Source: JAWSVE01 sp050633885 (GTDB taxonomy: Bacteria; Pseudomonadota; Gammaproteobacteria; Pseudomonadales; Cellvibrionaceae). Taken from it: a stretch of DNA of 64,000 nucleotides. The notes beneath the pieces were generated by a model, which did not search any database, was not told the origin of the DNA, and saw only the letters and a list, made by a program, of their open reading frames with translations. The stretch is from contig JBOEHK010000002.1 of NCBI GenBank assembly GCA_050633885.1, forward strand, positions 372,001 to 436,000, in the 5' to 3' direction. A program made the translations under genes and the position numbers. This document shows positions 1 through 8,100 of this stretch, in pieces. Position 1 is the first letter of the stretch. Every line of letters begins with the position of its first letter.

Positions 1-441
1 AAGCCACCCGCTTATTGGTCAGCGATTGCCGATATAAAGCAATCAAGTCTAATTCCTGTTTTTGCAAACGGAGAGATTTGGACAGTACAAGATTATTACG
101 ATTGTGTTGAGCAAAGCGGGTGTGAGGATGTCATGTTAGGGCGAGGGTTATTAGCGTGTCCCGATTTGGCAATGCAAATTAAAGAGCATCGTAGTGAAAC
201 AAAAAATAATCCAATCCCGTGGGAAGTAGTTGTTGATTTGCTAGCGCAATTCAGTGTGGTGACAGAAAAAGAATACGAAGCGAAATATGTGGGTAATCGA
301 GTTAAGCAGTGGCTTGGTTATCTACGAACTCACTATCAATTGGCTGAAATATTATTTGAATCGATAAAGAGACTGAAATGGCCCTCAGAGATTTTAACTG
401 AAATTGAAAAACACAAAATAATGATCGGAAAAATATCATGA
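1..441 (+). CDS. dusC: tRNA-dihydrouridine synthase C (C-terminal part)
   Basis: The frame is open from the first base, so the start lies outside the window; about 146 residues of the C-terminal part remain. DusC uses FMN and NADPH to reduce uridine (position 16 in E. coli) in the tRNA D-loop. The visible stretch carries the Dus signature segments: KPPAYW, then PVFANGEIW (end of the TIM barrel), then GCEDVMLGRGLLACPDLA, which binds the FMN phosphate. The rest is the helical C-terminal tRNA-binding domain. The ACPDLA wording and the helical tail fit DusC better than DusA or DusB. The stop overlaps the next start by four bases (ATGA), so the two genes are probably translationally coupled. Confidence 0.88.
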   Translation, partial: KPPAYWSAIADIKQSSLIPVFANGEIWTVQDYYDCVEQSGCEDVMLGRGLLACPDLAMQIKEHRSETKNNPIPWEVVVDLLAQFSVVTEKEYEAKYVGNRVKQWLGYLRTHYQLAEILFESIKRLKWPSEILTEIEKHKIMIGKIS

Positions 442-1124
442 CAGAGATTGAAGATAATAAAGAACTTTTGCAGCTAAACGATATGGAAGCCAGAATAGTC
501 GGTGCATTAATGGAGAAACAATTAACAACTCCCGATGCCTATCCGCTGACGTTAAATAGCTTGGTGCTGGCGTGTAATCAAAAAACCAGTCGAGAGCCGA
601 TAACAAATTTAACAAATGCTCAAGTTCAACAAACCGTTAATGATCTACGAGAAAGAAAAATAATCGACGTTGAATATGGATCAAGAGCAGATCGTTACGA
701 CCAAAAACTGTCAAAACATCTATTTTTAGATAAGCAACAGCAAGCGCTTATCAATATTATGTTGCTGCGAGGCCCTCAAACCATTGGTGATCTATACAGT
801 CGCACACAGCGTATGACCGAGTTTAATTCGCCAGAAGATATCGAAGAGCGGTTGCAAACAATGTGTGACAAAACTTCGCCTATTGTTATTCGTATTCCGC
901 GTCAGTCGGGTCAAAGAGAAGATCGGTATATGCATGTGTTGTCAGGTGCTATTGATTTGTCTCAACTAACCTTAAGAGCACCTGAGTTAAAAACAGTTGA
1001 ATCAAGCCAAGCGAAATCAATCACGGAATCAGAATCTAACGATAGTGACTTAAGGGCTTTAGTTCAAAAGTTAGAAGAACGAGTGGCGGTTCTGGAAGAA
1101 AAAATAGAAGAGTTACTTTCTTAA
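438..1124 (+). CDS. YceH/UPF0502 (DUF480) family protein
   Basis: This 228-residue protein belongs to the DUF480/YceH family, whose biochemical function is not established. The family signature is visible near the N-terminus: EARIVGALMEKQLTTPDAYPL, then LACNQKTSREP. The fold is two winged-helix-like domains, residues 10-95 and about 105-180. The last 35 residues (LRALVQKLEERVAVLEEKI region) form a heptad coiled coil. The length is typical of the family. It overlaps the dusC stop by four bases and precedes the peptidase gene by 25 bp in the same direction, so a short operon is likely. Confidence 0.85.
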   Translation: MTEIEDNKELLQLNDMEARIVGALMEKQLTTPDAYPLTLNSLVLACNQKTSREPITNLTNAQVQQTVNDLRERKIIDVEYGSRADRYDQKLSKHLFLDKQQQALINIMLLRGPQTIGDLYSRTQRMTEFNSPEDIEERLQTMCDKTSPIVIRIPRQSGQREDRYMHVLSGAIDLSQLTLRAPELKTVESSQAKSITESESNDSDLRALVQKLEERVAVLEEKIEELLS

Positions 1125-1149
1125 TCGAATATTCAATGAGAGAAAATAA

Positions 1150-1977
1150 GTGAATATCTCAGCAATTTTTGTTTATGTCGCGCTAATCTTAATAGTGATT
1201 GGTGTGGGTTTTTATCTGTTTGTTTGGCCTAAGTTGTCAAAAAATATTATTCGGGAAAAAAAATTTGATACCGCATGGGATGAAATATTACACAAGAGAC
1301 TGCCTATTTATCACAAACTATTGAAAAAGCAAAAGCAACATTTGCAAGACTTAATGAAAGTCTTTTTGCATCAAAAAGATTTTATTGGGTGTGCTGGTCA
1401 AGACATTACAGAAGAGATAAAAGTCGTTATTGCCGCACAAGCGTGCTTGTTATTGCTAAATCGAACCACGTCAGAATATCAAGACCTCACCACAATTTAT
1501 GTTTATCCCACTTCGTTTAAAGCAACGAGAGAAGTGCGGGATGAGTTGGGTTTGGTCTCAACAGAATCGAATCATTTGCTAGGTGAGTCATGGAGTACAG
1601 GAAAAGTGATATTGGCTTGGGATAACGTTGAAAAAGGTATTCGTAACTTTACGGATGGACACAACGTAGTGATACACGAGTTTGCGCATCAGCTAGATCA
1701 AGAATCTGGCACCACAAATGGAGCGCCAATTTTAAGTACACGAGCAGCCTATAAAAGTTGGGCTTATGTGTTCGGCAAAGAATTTGAAATACTGCAAAAG
1801 AATAAATACAAAAATAATAATGTTATCAACGAATACGGCGCAACAAATCCTGCCGAGTTTTTTGCTGTAGCCTCAGAAACATTTTTTGAAGAACCGCATA
1901 AACTGTATAAAAACCACAAAGCATTATTTGAAGAGCTGCAAGCCTACTATCAGTTAGATCCAAGGGATTGGACATAA
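1150..1977 (+). CDS. MtfA-type zinc peptidase (M90 family)
   Basis: The start is GTG. The 275-residue protein has one N-terminal membrane segment (about residues 4-26) and then a cytosolic gluzincin domain. The zinc-binding motif HEFAHQLD places H176, E177 and H180 as ligands and base, and the NPAEFFAVASE segment supplies the third ligand region. MtfA in enterobacteria binds the repressor Mlc and so adjusts glucose PTS expression, but no mlc or ptsG is nearby. Most MtfA proteins are soluble. The membrane anchor is typical of a related branch in marine proteobacteria, so the Mlc role should not be assumed. Confidence 0.82.
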   Translation: MNISAIFVYVALILIVIGVGFYLFVWPKLSKNIIREKKFDTAWDEILHKRLPIYHKLLKKQKQHLQDLMKVFLHQKDFIGCAGQDITEEIKVVIAAQACLLLLNRTTSEYQDLTTIYVYPTSFKATREVRDELGLVSTESNHLLGESWSTGKVILAWDNVEKGIRNFTDGHNVVIHEFAHQLDQESGTTNGAPILSTRAAYKSWAYVFGKEFEILQKNKYKNNNVINEYGATNPAEFFAVASETFFEEPHKLYKNHKALFEELQAYYQLDPRDWT

Positions 1978-2081
1978 ACGATTATTGATCCTAGCGCAGC
2001 TATTCTAGCCGTCGATCTTTTAACGGCCTATCAGCCGATCTATTAATTGACCCATTAACCGACTAAAAGTATGAGAAAAGC

Positions 2082-4259
2082 ATGGCAAAAAAAATAAGTA
2101 TTGTATTCGTCATTAGTGTTGCTATTGCTGTATTTTTTATTTTTGATTTACAAGAATGGCTAACATTTGAAAAACTACAGGCAAGCCAGTCAGCTTTTGA
2201 TGAAAAATTTAACAATCAGCCATGGCTCGTCGGTTTATCCTTTTTTTGTTTATACGTTGTAGTGACAGCCCTGTCATTGCCGGGTGCCGCTATTATGACT
2301 CTAGCAGCAGGCGCGCTATTTGGTTTGTGGCTAGGTTTATTGATTGTCTCTTTCGCGTCTTCTGTTGGAGCCACCTTAGCATTTCTTGTGTCGCGGTATT
2401 TATTTAGAGATGTTATCCAAAACAAATTTGGCGACAAGCTCGACGCTTTTAACCAAGGTGTTGAGAAAGATGGCGCCTTTTATTTATTTACGTTACGGCT
2501 CGTGCCGGTCTTTCCTTTTTTTATTATTAATCTATTAATGGGACTGACACCGCTAAAAGCAAAAACATTTTATTGGGTAAGCCAAGTCGGCATGCTCGCA
2601 GGTACTTTTATTTATGTGAATGCAGGAACGCAGTTGTCAGAATTAGAAAGCGCCAGTGGCATTTTTTCTCCCGGCATTATTATTTCATTTGTTTTATTAG
2701 GCATATTTCCTTGGATTGCCAAACGTATTGTTGATTTTGTCAAAAAGCGAAAAGTCTATTCGCAATGGAATAAACCTAAAAAATTCGACACGAACATGGT
2801 TGTCATCGGTGCGGGTTCGGCAGGGTTGGTCAGTGCACTAATTGCTGCAACAGTAAAAGCAAAAGTGACATTAGTAGAAGCAAATAAAATGGGCGGCGAT
2901 TGTTTAAATTATGGTTGTGTCCCGAGTAAAGCCTTAATCAAAAGCGCTACAGTTGCAAAAACAATGCGATCAGCCGACAAATACGGTTTGCAATCAGTCA
3001 ATCCAAATGTTCAGTTTTCTGATGTGATGGCAAGAATCCATTCAATCATTAAAGACATCGAACCGCACGATAGTGTAGAGCGTTATACGGGTTTAGGAGT
3101 TGATGTCTTGCAAGGTTATGGCAAGTTAATCGATCCATGGACTGTCGAAGTCAATATGAATGACGGAACAACAAAAACAATAACCACAAAAAGTGTCGTT
3201 ATTGCAGCTGGCGCTCATCCTTTTGTTCCTCCGCTTCCCGGTATCGAAGACATCGGTTATGTTACGAGCGATACCCTGTGGGATAAATTCGCGGATTTTG
3301 AATCGTCACCGAAAACATTAGTTGTCTTAGGCGGCGGGCCAATCGGATGCGAGTTGTCGCAAAGTTTTGCGCGACTGGGTTCGCAAGTGATTCAAATAGA
3401 AATGCAATCACGAATAATGATTCGAGAAGACGAAGAAGTTTCATTATTTGTCAAAGAAAGATTAGAAGCTGATGGCGTCAACGTATTAACCAATCACAAA
3501 GCGTTACGTTTCGAAATAAAAAGCGAAATCAATAACGGTATAGAAAACAAAAGAAAAACAATTATCGTCGAAAACGACGGCAAAGACATCGCAATCGAAT
3601 TTGATGAAATGATTTGCGCAGTCGGCCGTAGTGCTCGCTTAAAAGGCTACGGGCTAGAAGATATTGGTATCGATACCGATAAAACAGTCGTGACAGATGA
3701 TTATTTAGAAACAAAATTTCCCAACATTTATGCAGCCGGTGATGTCGCGGGGCCATTTCAGTTTACTCATACGGCATCGCACCAAGCATGGTATGCTGCA
3801 GTGAATGCATTGTTCGGTGATTTCAAAAAATTTAAAGCCGATTATCGCGTCATCCCTTGGACAACCTTTGTTGATCCCGAAGTCTCACGTGTGGGTATTA
3901 ACGAACAAGAAGCAAAAGAAAAAAATATTCCTTACGAAGTATCCCGTTATGGCATTGATGATCTAGACAGAGCCATTACAGAAAGTGCCGCAGAAGGGTT
4001 TGTAAAAATATTAACGGTGCCGGGTAAGGATAAAATTCTTGGCGTCACCATTGTTGGCGCACACGCCGGCGAATTATTAGCAGAATATGTGTTAGCCATG
4101 AAACACGGTTTAGGGCTCAATAAAATTTTAGGCACCATTCACACATATCCTACATGGTCGGAAGCCAATAAATACGCCGCCGGTAACTGGAAGCGCGCCC
4201 ATGCGCCAGAAGGACTTTTAAAATGGGTAGAAAAATTCCATACATGGCGGCGGCATTGA
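2082..4259 (+). CDS. TVP38/TMEM64 membrane domain fused to FAD-dependent disulfide oxidoreductase
   Basis: This 725-residue fusion has two parts. Residues 1-225 are a multi-helix TVP38/TMEM64 (DedA/VTT-related) membrane domain with the RLVPVFPFFIINLLMG motif. Residues 235-725 are a class I pyridine nucleotide-disulfide oxidoreductase: FAD dinucleotide motif GAGSAG near 243, redox cysteine pair C274 and C279 in GDCLNYGCVPSK, NAD(P) motif GGGPIG near 415, second FAD motif AAGDVAG, and the C-terminal dimer domain with the HTYPTWSEA active-site histidine (H686). The soluble half resembles mercuric reductase and dihydrolipoamide dehydrogenase, but there is no HMA domain and no C-terminal CC pair, so mercury reduction is unlikely. 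The natural substrate is unknown. Confidence 0.85.
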   Translation: MAKKISIVFVISVAIAVFFIFDLQEWLTFEKLQASQSAFDEKFNNQPWLVGLSFFCLYVVVTALSLPGAAIMTLAAGALFGLWLGLLIVSFASSVGATLAFLVSRYLFRDVIQNKFGDKLDAFNQGVEKDGAFYLFTLRLVPVFPFFIINLLMGLTPLKAKTFYWVSQVGMLAGTFIYVNAGTQLSELESASGIFSPGIIISFVLLGIFPWIAKRIVDFVKKRKVYSQWNKPKKFDTNMVVIGAGSAGLVSALIAATVKAKVTLVEANKMGGDCLNYGCVPSKALIKSATVAKTMRSADKYGLQSVNPNVQFSDVMARIHSIIKDIEPHDSVERYTGLGVDVLQGYGKLIDPWTVEVNMNDGTTKTITTKSVVIAAGAHPFVPPLPGIEDIGYVTSDTLWDKFADFESSPKTLVVLGGGPIGCELSQSFARLGSQVIQIEMQSRIMIREDEEVSLFVKERLEADGVNVLTNHKALRFEIKSEINNGIENKRKTIIVENDGKDIAIEFDEMICAVGRSARLKGYGLEDIGIDTDKTVVTDDYLETKFPNIYAAGDVAGPFQFTHTASHQAWYAAVNALFGDFKKFKADYRVIPWTTFVDPEVSRVGINEQEAKEKNIPYEVSRYGIDDLDRAITESAAEGFVKILTVPGKDKILGVTIVGAHAGELLAEYVLAMKHGLGLNKILGTIHTYPTWSEANKYAAGNWKRAHAPEGLLKWVEKFHTWRRH

Positions 4260-4459
4260 TTTTTTTGTTATTATGAGAGATTAAAGTTTAGAAAATTTAA
4301 AAACGAATGGCATGCCATTCTCTCGACATTAAACTGATTGAAAGGTTTAATGCTTTAATTTCTAAATAATAGTGTTACTGCTAAATATAAAAACTAACCT
4401 GTAATATGTTTTTTGCTGTTGGCCGATATAGCAATCGTTGTAAATAAAAGGAGTTAATT

Positions 4460-4897
4460 ATGAGTCATACAATTATTGATATTTTCGTAAAGGTCGTTCC
4501 AACTAATTTATATAGGCACGGGCAAAGAATAGTTCCCAATTAAACAAGCTTAGAACAATGCCGCCAAGGACAGTTGAGGAAACCTTCGATATCGAACTGT
4601 ATCAGAAAAATAATATTAGTTATGTTTCTAAAGATACTGGCGGGATTTCAACCTTTAATCAAAAAAATACAAAATTTGGTAGTTTTTGGTGGGTTATTCC
4701 GAAGGGAACTAAAATACCAGCCGGCCTAAGAATTAGCCGAGATTTTAATAAGAGCCCTAGCTCAAAACCTACTCATTATACAATTAGGCCGCTGTATGAC
4801 ATGCCACTTTCAAGATTATGTTGAGTTACTTGACGAGTTATCTAGTTCAGCTGAAAGGCTCTTTAAAGTAAGCACAAGTAAAACAGGCAAGGTATAG
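4460..4897 (+). pseudogene. Tse2-like ADP-ribosyltransferase-type toxin, two frameshifts
   Basis: A strong Shine-Dalgarno sequence (AAAGGAG) precedes the ATG at 4460. The first frame gives 27 residues containing LYRHGQR and stops at 4541. The middle part continues in another frame to about 4810, with DTGGISTF, a WWVIPKGTKIPAGL stretch, then HYTIRP and DMPL. From about 4808 the first frame resumes (FQDYVELLDEL) and stops at 4897. Read together this gives about 145 residues that follow the Tse2 fold layout: LYR, DTGG-S-F, W-IP-GT-IP, HYTI-P, then a C-terminal helix. Two compensating one-base shifts suggest either recent decay or draft-assembly errors. The next gene starts one base after the stop, as in a toxin-antitoxin pair. 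The family call is from motif order only. Confidence 0.62.
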
Positions 4898-4898
4898 C

Positions 4899-5087
4899 AT
4901 GAATCTAGAAGCTAAAGAAATGCGTATGGTTATTTTAGGCTTGAAATCCCTTTTAAAAGATACTGAGAATAAACTCAATACTATCTCGGAAGAGTCTGAT
5001 GATTATTCATATCTTATTAATGATATATCACTGGTAGAATCTATGATTTTAAGTTTTTCTGAAGAATACGAATCGAAGTGCAAATAA
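4899..5087 (+). CDS. small helical protein, candidate antitoxin/immunity partner
   Basis: This 62-residue acidic protein starts one base after the stop of the reconstructed Tse2-like toxin. It is predicted to be two amphipathic helices (KEMRMVILGLKSLLKDTENKL, and LINDISLVESMILSFSEEY) with no membrane segment. I do not recognise the family. Its size, its acidity and its tight coupling behind the toxin gene suggest that it neutralises the toxin. That role is inferred from position, not from homology. Confidence 0.5.
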   Translation: MNLEAKEMRMVILGLKSLLKDTENKLNTISEESDDYSYLINDISLVESMILSFSEEYESKCK

Positions 5088-5227
5088 AATTATTAAAAAG
5101 ATAAAATCATTTTTTTGTTGTAGGAAATGGGCGTTATACAGCTAAGTTTCAAAGCTGAAAAATACGAATATTAATCCGGAACGACAGTGCGAACAAAATA
5201 AGGCTGCCAGACCGATACACTGATAAT

Positions 5228-5249
5228 TTTCCGAAGATCAATTCGGAAA
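5228..5249. repeat. perfect 8-bp inverted repeat hairpin
   Basis: TTTCCGAA and TTCGGAAA flank a 6-base loop. It has no downstream T-run, so a terminator role is unclear. It sits in the 5088-5352 gap between the toxin-antitoxin pair and the insertion sequence. The gap also holds a lone GCGTTATAC (5131-5139) that resembles an integron core site without a partner. Confidence 0.5.
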
Positions 5250-5250
5250 T

Positions 5251-5338
5251 ATGTCGCATGGGTATATGTAGACATTCTGCCTACATGTGTACATTTCTGT
5301 CTAGATATAGCCAGAATGGCTACATGTACCCATGACAT
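5251..5338. repeat. long imperfect palindrome beside the IS left end
   Basis: Arms 5251-5279 and 5312-5338 are inverted copies of each other (ATGTC, CATGGGTA, ATGTAG and CATTCTG blocks in order) with two mismatches and one 2-base gap. The 32-base spacer repeats the ACATGT theme. The palindrome ends 15 bp before the left inverted repeat of the IS110-family element. It could be a folded recombination site, a remnant of a target site or a transcript hairpin; no coding sequence crosses it. Confidence 0.6.
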
Positions 5339-5364
5339 ATATTAAACTTATGTAGACTCCCCGT

Positions 5365-5568
5365 ATGTCAACGGTAAATTTTTTCAATTAGAGAATAGGA
5401 ATTGCGAACTTATGTACGAGCTCTGATTGAGTCGCTAAACTCAGGCTCTCAGATATTTGCGCGAACTAGACCCCAACTCTGTTAGGCGAGGTTTTCCCTC
5501 TACGTTTAATCCTGGGTGTTCTAGTTATTTCTTTCTCTATTTTGCAATTTCCCGTTTTGACATTTCTC
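5365..5568 (-). ncRNA. candidate bridge RNA region of the IS1111 element
   Basis: IS110-family recombinases are guided by a structured bridge RNA encoded in the longer non-coding end, which in the IS1111 group is the end 3' of the transposase. This 204-bp stretch is that end. It contains the 8-mer TCTGTTAG at 5478-5485, followed by GC, which is identical to the flanking target sequence TCTGTTAG at 6671-6678. A target-binding loop is expected to match the target. The RNA boundaries and fold are not determined here; this is inference from layout and one sequence match. Confidence 0.45.
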
Positions 5569-6600
5569 CTAAATCGATTCTGCGACATACTCCGTATTGT
5601 TTTTGATTAAAGCGAAAGCAGTTCTAACTGTCTTGTTTGCCAAAGCGACTGCGGCGCACTTTTTACCCTTCCTCTCGATAAGCGATTTTAGCCATGCTTC
5701 TTTTTTAGTTTTAGGTTCTTTTTTCGAGACACTATTTACAAAAGTGAAAGCACCGGTTATAAGCTGGCTTCTTAGAAGACTGTTTTTGGTGTTCTTCCCG
5801 ATAGAACCTAACTTCACCTTTCCACCGGAGGAATGCTGAATCGGCGTTACCCCAATGCAGGCGGCCGCATCTTTGCCTTCTGCAAAATTATCGGTTTCAG
5901 TATATGCCAACGTGTTGTAGAGATTTATCGCATTTATGAAGCCAACACCCTCCAACTTCATGAGCTTTGAGCAATCAGGATTTGATTCAATCGACTTCTG
6001 TAAGCAGGAATCATATGCCTCTATAGTCTCGATAAGGTGCTCATATTGTTGCCAAGCTGCGCTAATCGCTTGTCGAAAATCCATTGAAAAAACGTTCTCC
6101 GCATCTTCGAGTGAGGCCTCCACAGCACCACGTAAACCACCATTTCTAGAAGAGACTCGAATATTGAATTCGAGAAGTAACGCTTCAAGTTGGTTACCGA
6201 TGGCTACTTTGTGTTTTATACCGAGATCCCTTAAGCGCATAGTGGACTGTAGTTGTTGTTGAGTGATATTTTTACCGACAATAAAGTTCACATTTGGTAG
6301 TAAAGAAGCCTGCACAATGGCCAAAGCGTCATTGTGGTCATTCTTTTGATTTTGCCTTATCGCTTCGACTAATTTAGCGGATATTAATCGAGCATCATGG
6401 CCATATTGTGTTGCTTTCTGTTTCCAGTAGTTGGAAGTGCCACAAGCTTCAAATACAATAATGCACGGTTGAGTTTCCACCAGCCAATTGGTGAACTGAC
6501 GAGGGGTCATCTCGACGTTTGATCGAACCTTTGATTTGCGATAAACGCAAACCTGAATTGAATCTTTAGCTAAATCAACACCCGCGATAGTATTGTTCAT
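5569..6600 (-). CDS. IS110/IS1111-family recombinase (transposase)
   Basis: The 343-residue protein has the two-domain IS110 architecture. The N-terminal RuvC-like DEDD domain shows D9 (GVDLAKD), E51 (FEACG), D88 and D91 (DHNDALA). The C-terminal Tnp domain shows the helix-hairpin-helix-like LEGVGFINAINLY, the ACIGVTPIQHSSGG motif with the probable catalytic serine S258, and a basic tail. All key residues and the full length are present, so the enzyme may be active. It would cut and rejoin DNA guided by its bridge RNA. Confidence 0.93.
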   Translation of the reverse strand: MNNTIAGVDLAKDSIQVCVYRKSKVRSNVEMTPRQFTNWLVETQPCIIVFEACGTSNYWKQKATQYGHDARLISAKLVEAIRQNQKNDHNDALAIVQASLLPNVNFIVGKNITQQQLQSTMRLRDLGIKHKVAIGNQLEALLLEFNIRVSSRNGGLRGAVEASLEDAENVFSMDFRQAISAAWQQYEHLIETIEAYDSCLQKSIESNPDCSKLMKLEGVGFINAINLYNTLAYTETDNFAEGKDAAACIGVTPIQHSSGGKVKLGSIGKNTKNSLLRSQLITGAFTFVNSVSKKEPKTKKEAWLKSLIERKGKKCAAVALANKTVRTAFALIKNNTEYVAESI

Positions 6601-6673
6601 AACGACACCCTCGATATAGTTAATATGAAAGCATTAAGCTAGCATGACTAAGGGACGGGGAGTCTAATTATCT

Positions 6674-6681
6674 GTTAGAGC
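6674..6681 (+). other. integron core site (R') opening cassette 1
   Basis: GTTAGAGC matches the attC core consensus GTTRRRY. Its reverse complement GCTCTAAC occurs at 8066-8073, just past the two-gene unit. In a gene cassette the first bases (TTRRRY) and the R'' box pair in exactly this way, so 6675-8108 is one cassette. Confidence 0.75.
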
Positions 6682-6712
6682 ACCACGTCAGAATTAGGAT
6701 GTAGAAATAAGA

Positions 6713-7591
6713 ATGGAAATATCATTGGAAGAGCTTCCTTGGTATAAGCGGTGGTCATATAAAGTTGCTGGCGCCAGCCTTATACCAACCATTGTTAGCG
6801 CCATAGGCTTTGCTTACATAGGTATACCGGAAAGCTTGCAGATAACTATTAGGCGTTGGCTTCCAGAATTTATTAGAGAGCACCTGCTTCTTCTATGTAC
6901 CGCAGGTACTTGGCTAATTGTAGTTCTCGTTATAAGTGTTGTTTGTTTGATTTGGGGCGGCCTTGGAAGTCATGTAACTTTGGCCCTAGTGAAACGCAAG
7001 TGCAGAGAGCTTTATGATTCTTATCTGTCTTTAAGTCAAGAAAGTGAAAGTAAATCAATTAATTGTTATAGGCTTTTTAGCAACTGGCTGTATTCATATA
7101 GTAACCATCTTTGTCTGACAGTAGATGAAAGGGTAAGCCTCTATAAGCTGGACATGGATTTGTTTTCTTGTATTGGTAGATATTCAGAGAATGAGCTATT
7201 TAATAGCAAGCCCAATCGTTTTTATCCAAGAGAGCAAGGCGGTATATCTCGTGCGTGGGAAATGGGCGAATTTCGAGATACGGAAGCGCCAGACCCAGTA
7301 GATGATATGCAAGCTTGGGTTGACTACAATGTTAATAACTACAAGTTCACGGAAGAGGAGTTGTTAAACATAAGAATGAAGAGTCGAGCCTTTTATGGGA
7401 TTAGGCTAAAAAACTCTCGAAATGAAACTATAGCGGTGATTCTTTTCGAGTCGTTGAAGCCAAATGGTCTACCATTTGGAAAACTTGGGCGGTTATTAAA
7501 TGAACAGGAAAAGACAAATTTAACAGCACTTATTGAATCTTTGGATGAACATATACCAACTCTGGAATCAGCCAGAGAGGAGGGCTTTTAA
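6713..7591 (+). CDS. membrane-anchored GAF-like protein, candidate Panacea-linked toxin
   Basis: This 292-residue protein has two transmembrane helices (about 20-42 and 57-83) with a short loop between them. A cytosolic domain follows (about 115-285) whose beta-strand pattern (ERVSLYKLD, then FYGIRLKNS, then IAVILFES) resembles a GAF sensor fold. The stop and the next start share one base (TAATG), which implies translational coupling to the DUF4065 gene. In known Panacea toxin-antitoxin pairs the partner toxins are very diverse and include membrane-active proteins, so this is a candidate toxin. No catalytic motif is evident. The pair forms a single integron cassette. Confidence 0.6.
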   Translation: MEISLEELPWYKRWSYKVAGASLIPTIVSAIGFAYIGIPESLQITIRRWLPEFIREHLLLLCTAGTWLIVVLVISVVCLIWGGLGSHVTLALVKRKCRELYDSYLSLSQESESKSINCYRLFSNWLYSYSNHLCLTVDERVSLYKLDMDLFSCIGRYSENELFNSKPNRFYPREQGGISRAWEMGEFRDTEAPDPVDDMQAWVDYNVNNYKFTEEELLNIRMKSRAFYGIRLKNSRNETIAVILFESLKPNGLPFGKLGRLLNEQEKTNLTALIESLDEHIPTLESAREEGF

Positions 7592-8100
7592 TGAAAACTG
7601 TTATATCAAATATCATCAAATATTTATTAAAAGAGTACCCACATAAGTCTGAGCTTTCAGCTTCACGACTAACCAAGATGATTTACCTCATGGATTGGAA
7701 AAGCTCAATTGATTTTGGCCATCAGATAACTAATGCTCAGTGGCACTTCGATCACTATGGTCCTTATGTAGAAGATTTTGTGAAATTGGCGAAAGAAGAT
7801 AAGGATATATCCGTTGAAAACACATCAAATTACTATGGCGGAAAAAAGCAACTGTTTAAGCTTTCAGAAAAATTTGAGGGAAGCTTTGATTTAACTAAAG
7901 AGCAAAAAGTTATCGCTAACTTTGTTATAGATGCTACAAAGCAAAAAAACTACGAAGATTTTATTCAGCTTGTTTATTCAACTTACCCCGTAATATCAAA
8001 TAATCGATATAGCGATTTAGATTTAGTTGGTTCCGCTGAAAAATATAAGGAAATACTGGCCAATAGCTCTAACAAAACATTGCACCGGACAAGCCGGTGA
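7591..8100 (+). CDS. Panacea-domain (DUF4065) protein, candidate antitoxin
   Basis: The 169-residue protein shows the DUF4065/Panacea signature: SASRLTKMIYLMDW near 26-40, then QWHFDHYGPYVEDF near 50-65, and a C-terminal helix pair. Panacea domains act as antitoxins against many unrelated toxins, and the related SocA is a proteolysis adaptor and antitoxin. It is coupled to the membrane-GAF gene by a one-base overlap. The last 12 codons run through the attC site (8066-8114), which is common for cassette genes, so the natural C-terminus may depend on the cassette context. Confidence 0.78.
   Translation: MKTVISNIIKYLLKEYPHKSELSASRLTKMIYLMDWKSSIDFGHQITNAQWHFDHYGPYVEDFVKLAKEDKDISVENTSNYYGGKKQLFKLSEKFEGSFDLTKEQKVIANFVIDATKQKNYEDFIQLVYSTYPVISNNRYSDLDLVGSAEKYKEILANSSNKTLHRTSR

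Larger units (their letters stand above)
5353..6666 (-). mobile_element. IS110-family (IS1111 group) insertion sequence
   Basis: Perfect 12-bp inverted repeats, TAGACTCCCCGT at 5353-5364 and ACGGGGAGTCTA at 6655-6666, enclose one complete transposase on the minus strand. The IS110 group usually lacks terminal inverted repeats, whereas the IS1111 group has sub-terminal ones, so this belongs to IS1111. The 204-bp non-coding stretch lies 3' of the transposase and only about 54 bp lie 5' of it, again the IS1111 layout. The true ends may extend a few bases past the repeats. The right side is followed by seven bases and then GTTAGAGC, an integron core site, which suggests insertion into an attC. 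Confidence 0.85.

Noticed and set aside
2082..4259. Mercuric reductase
   Set aside because: The HMA domain and the C-terminal vicinal cysteines are absent and no mer genes are nearby.
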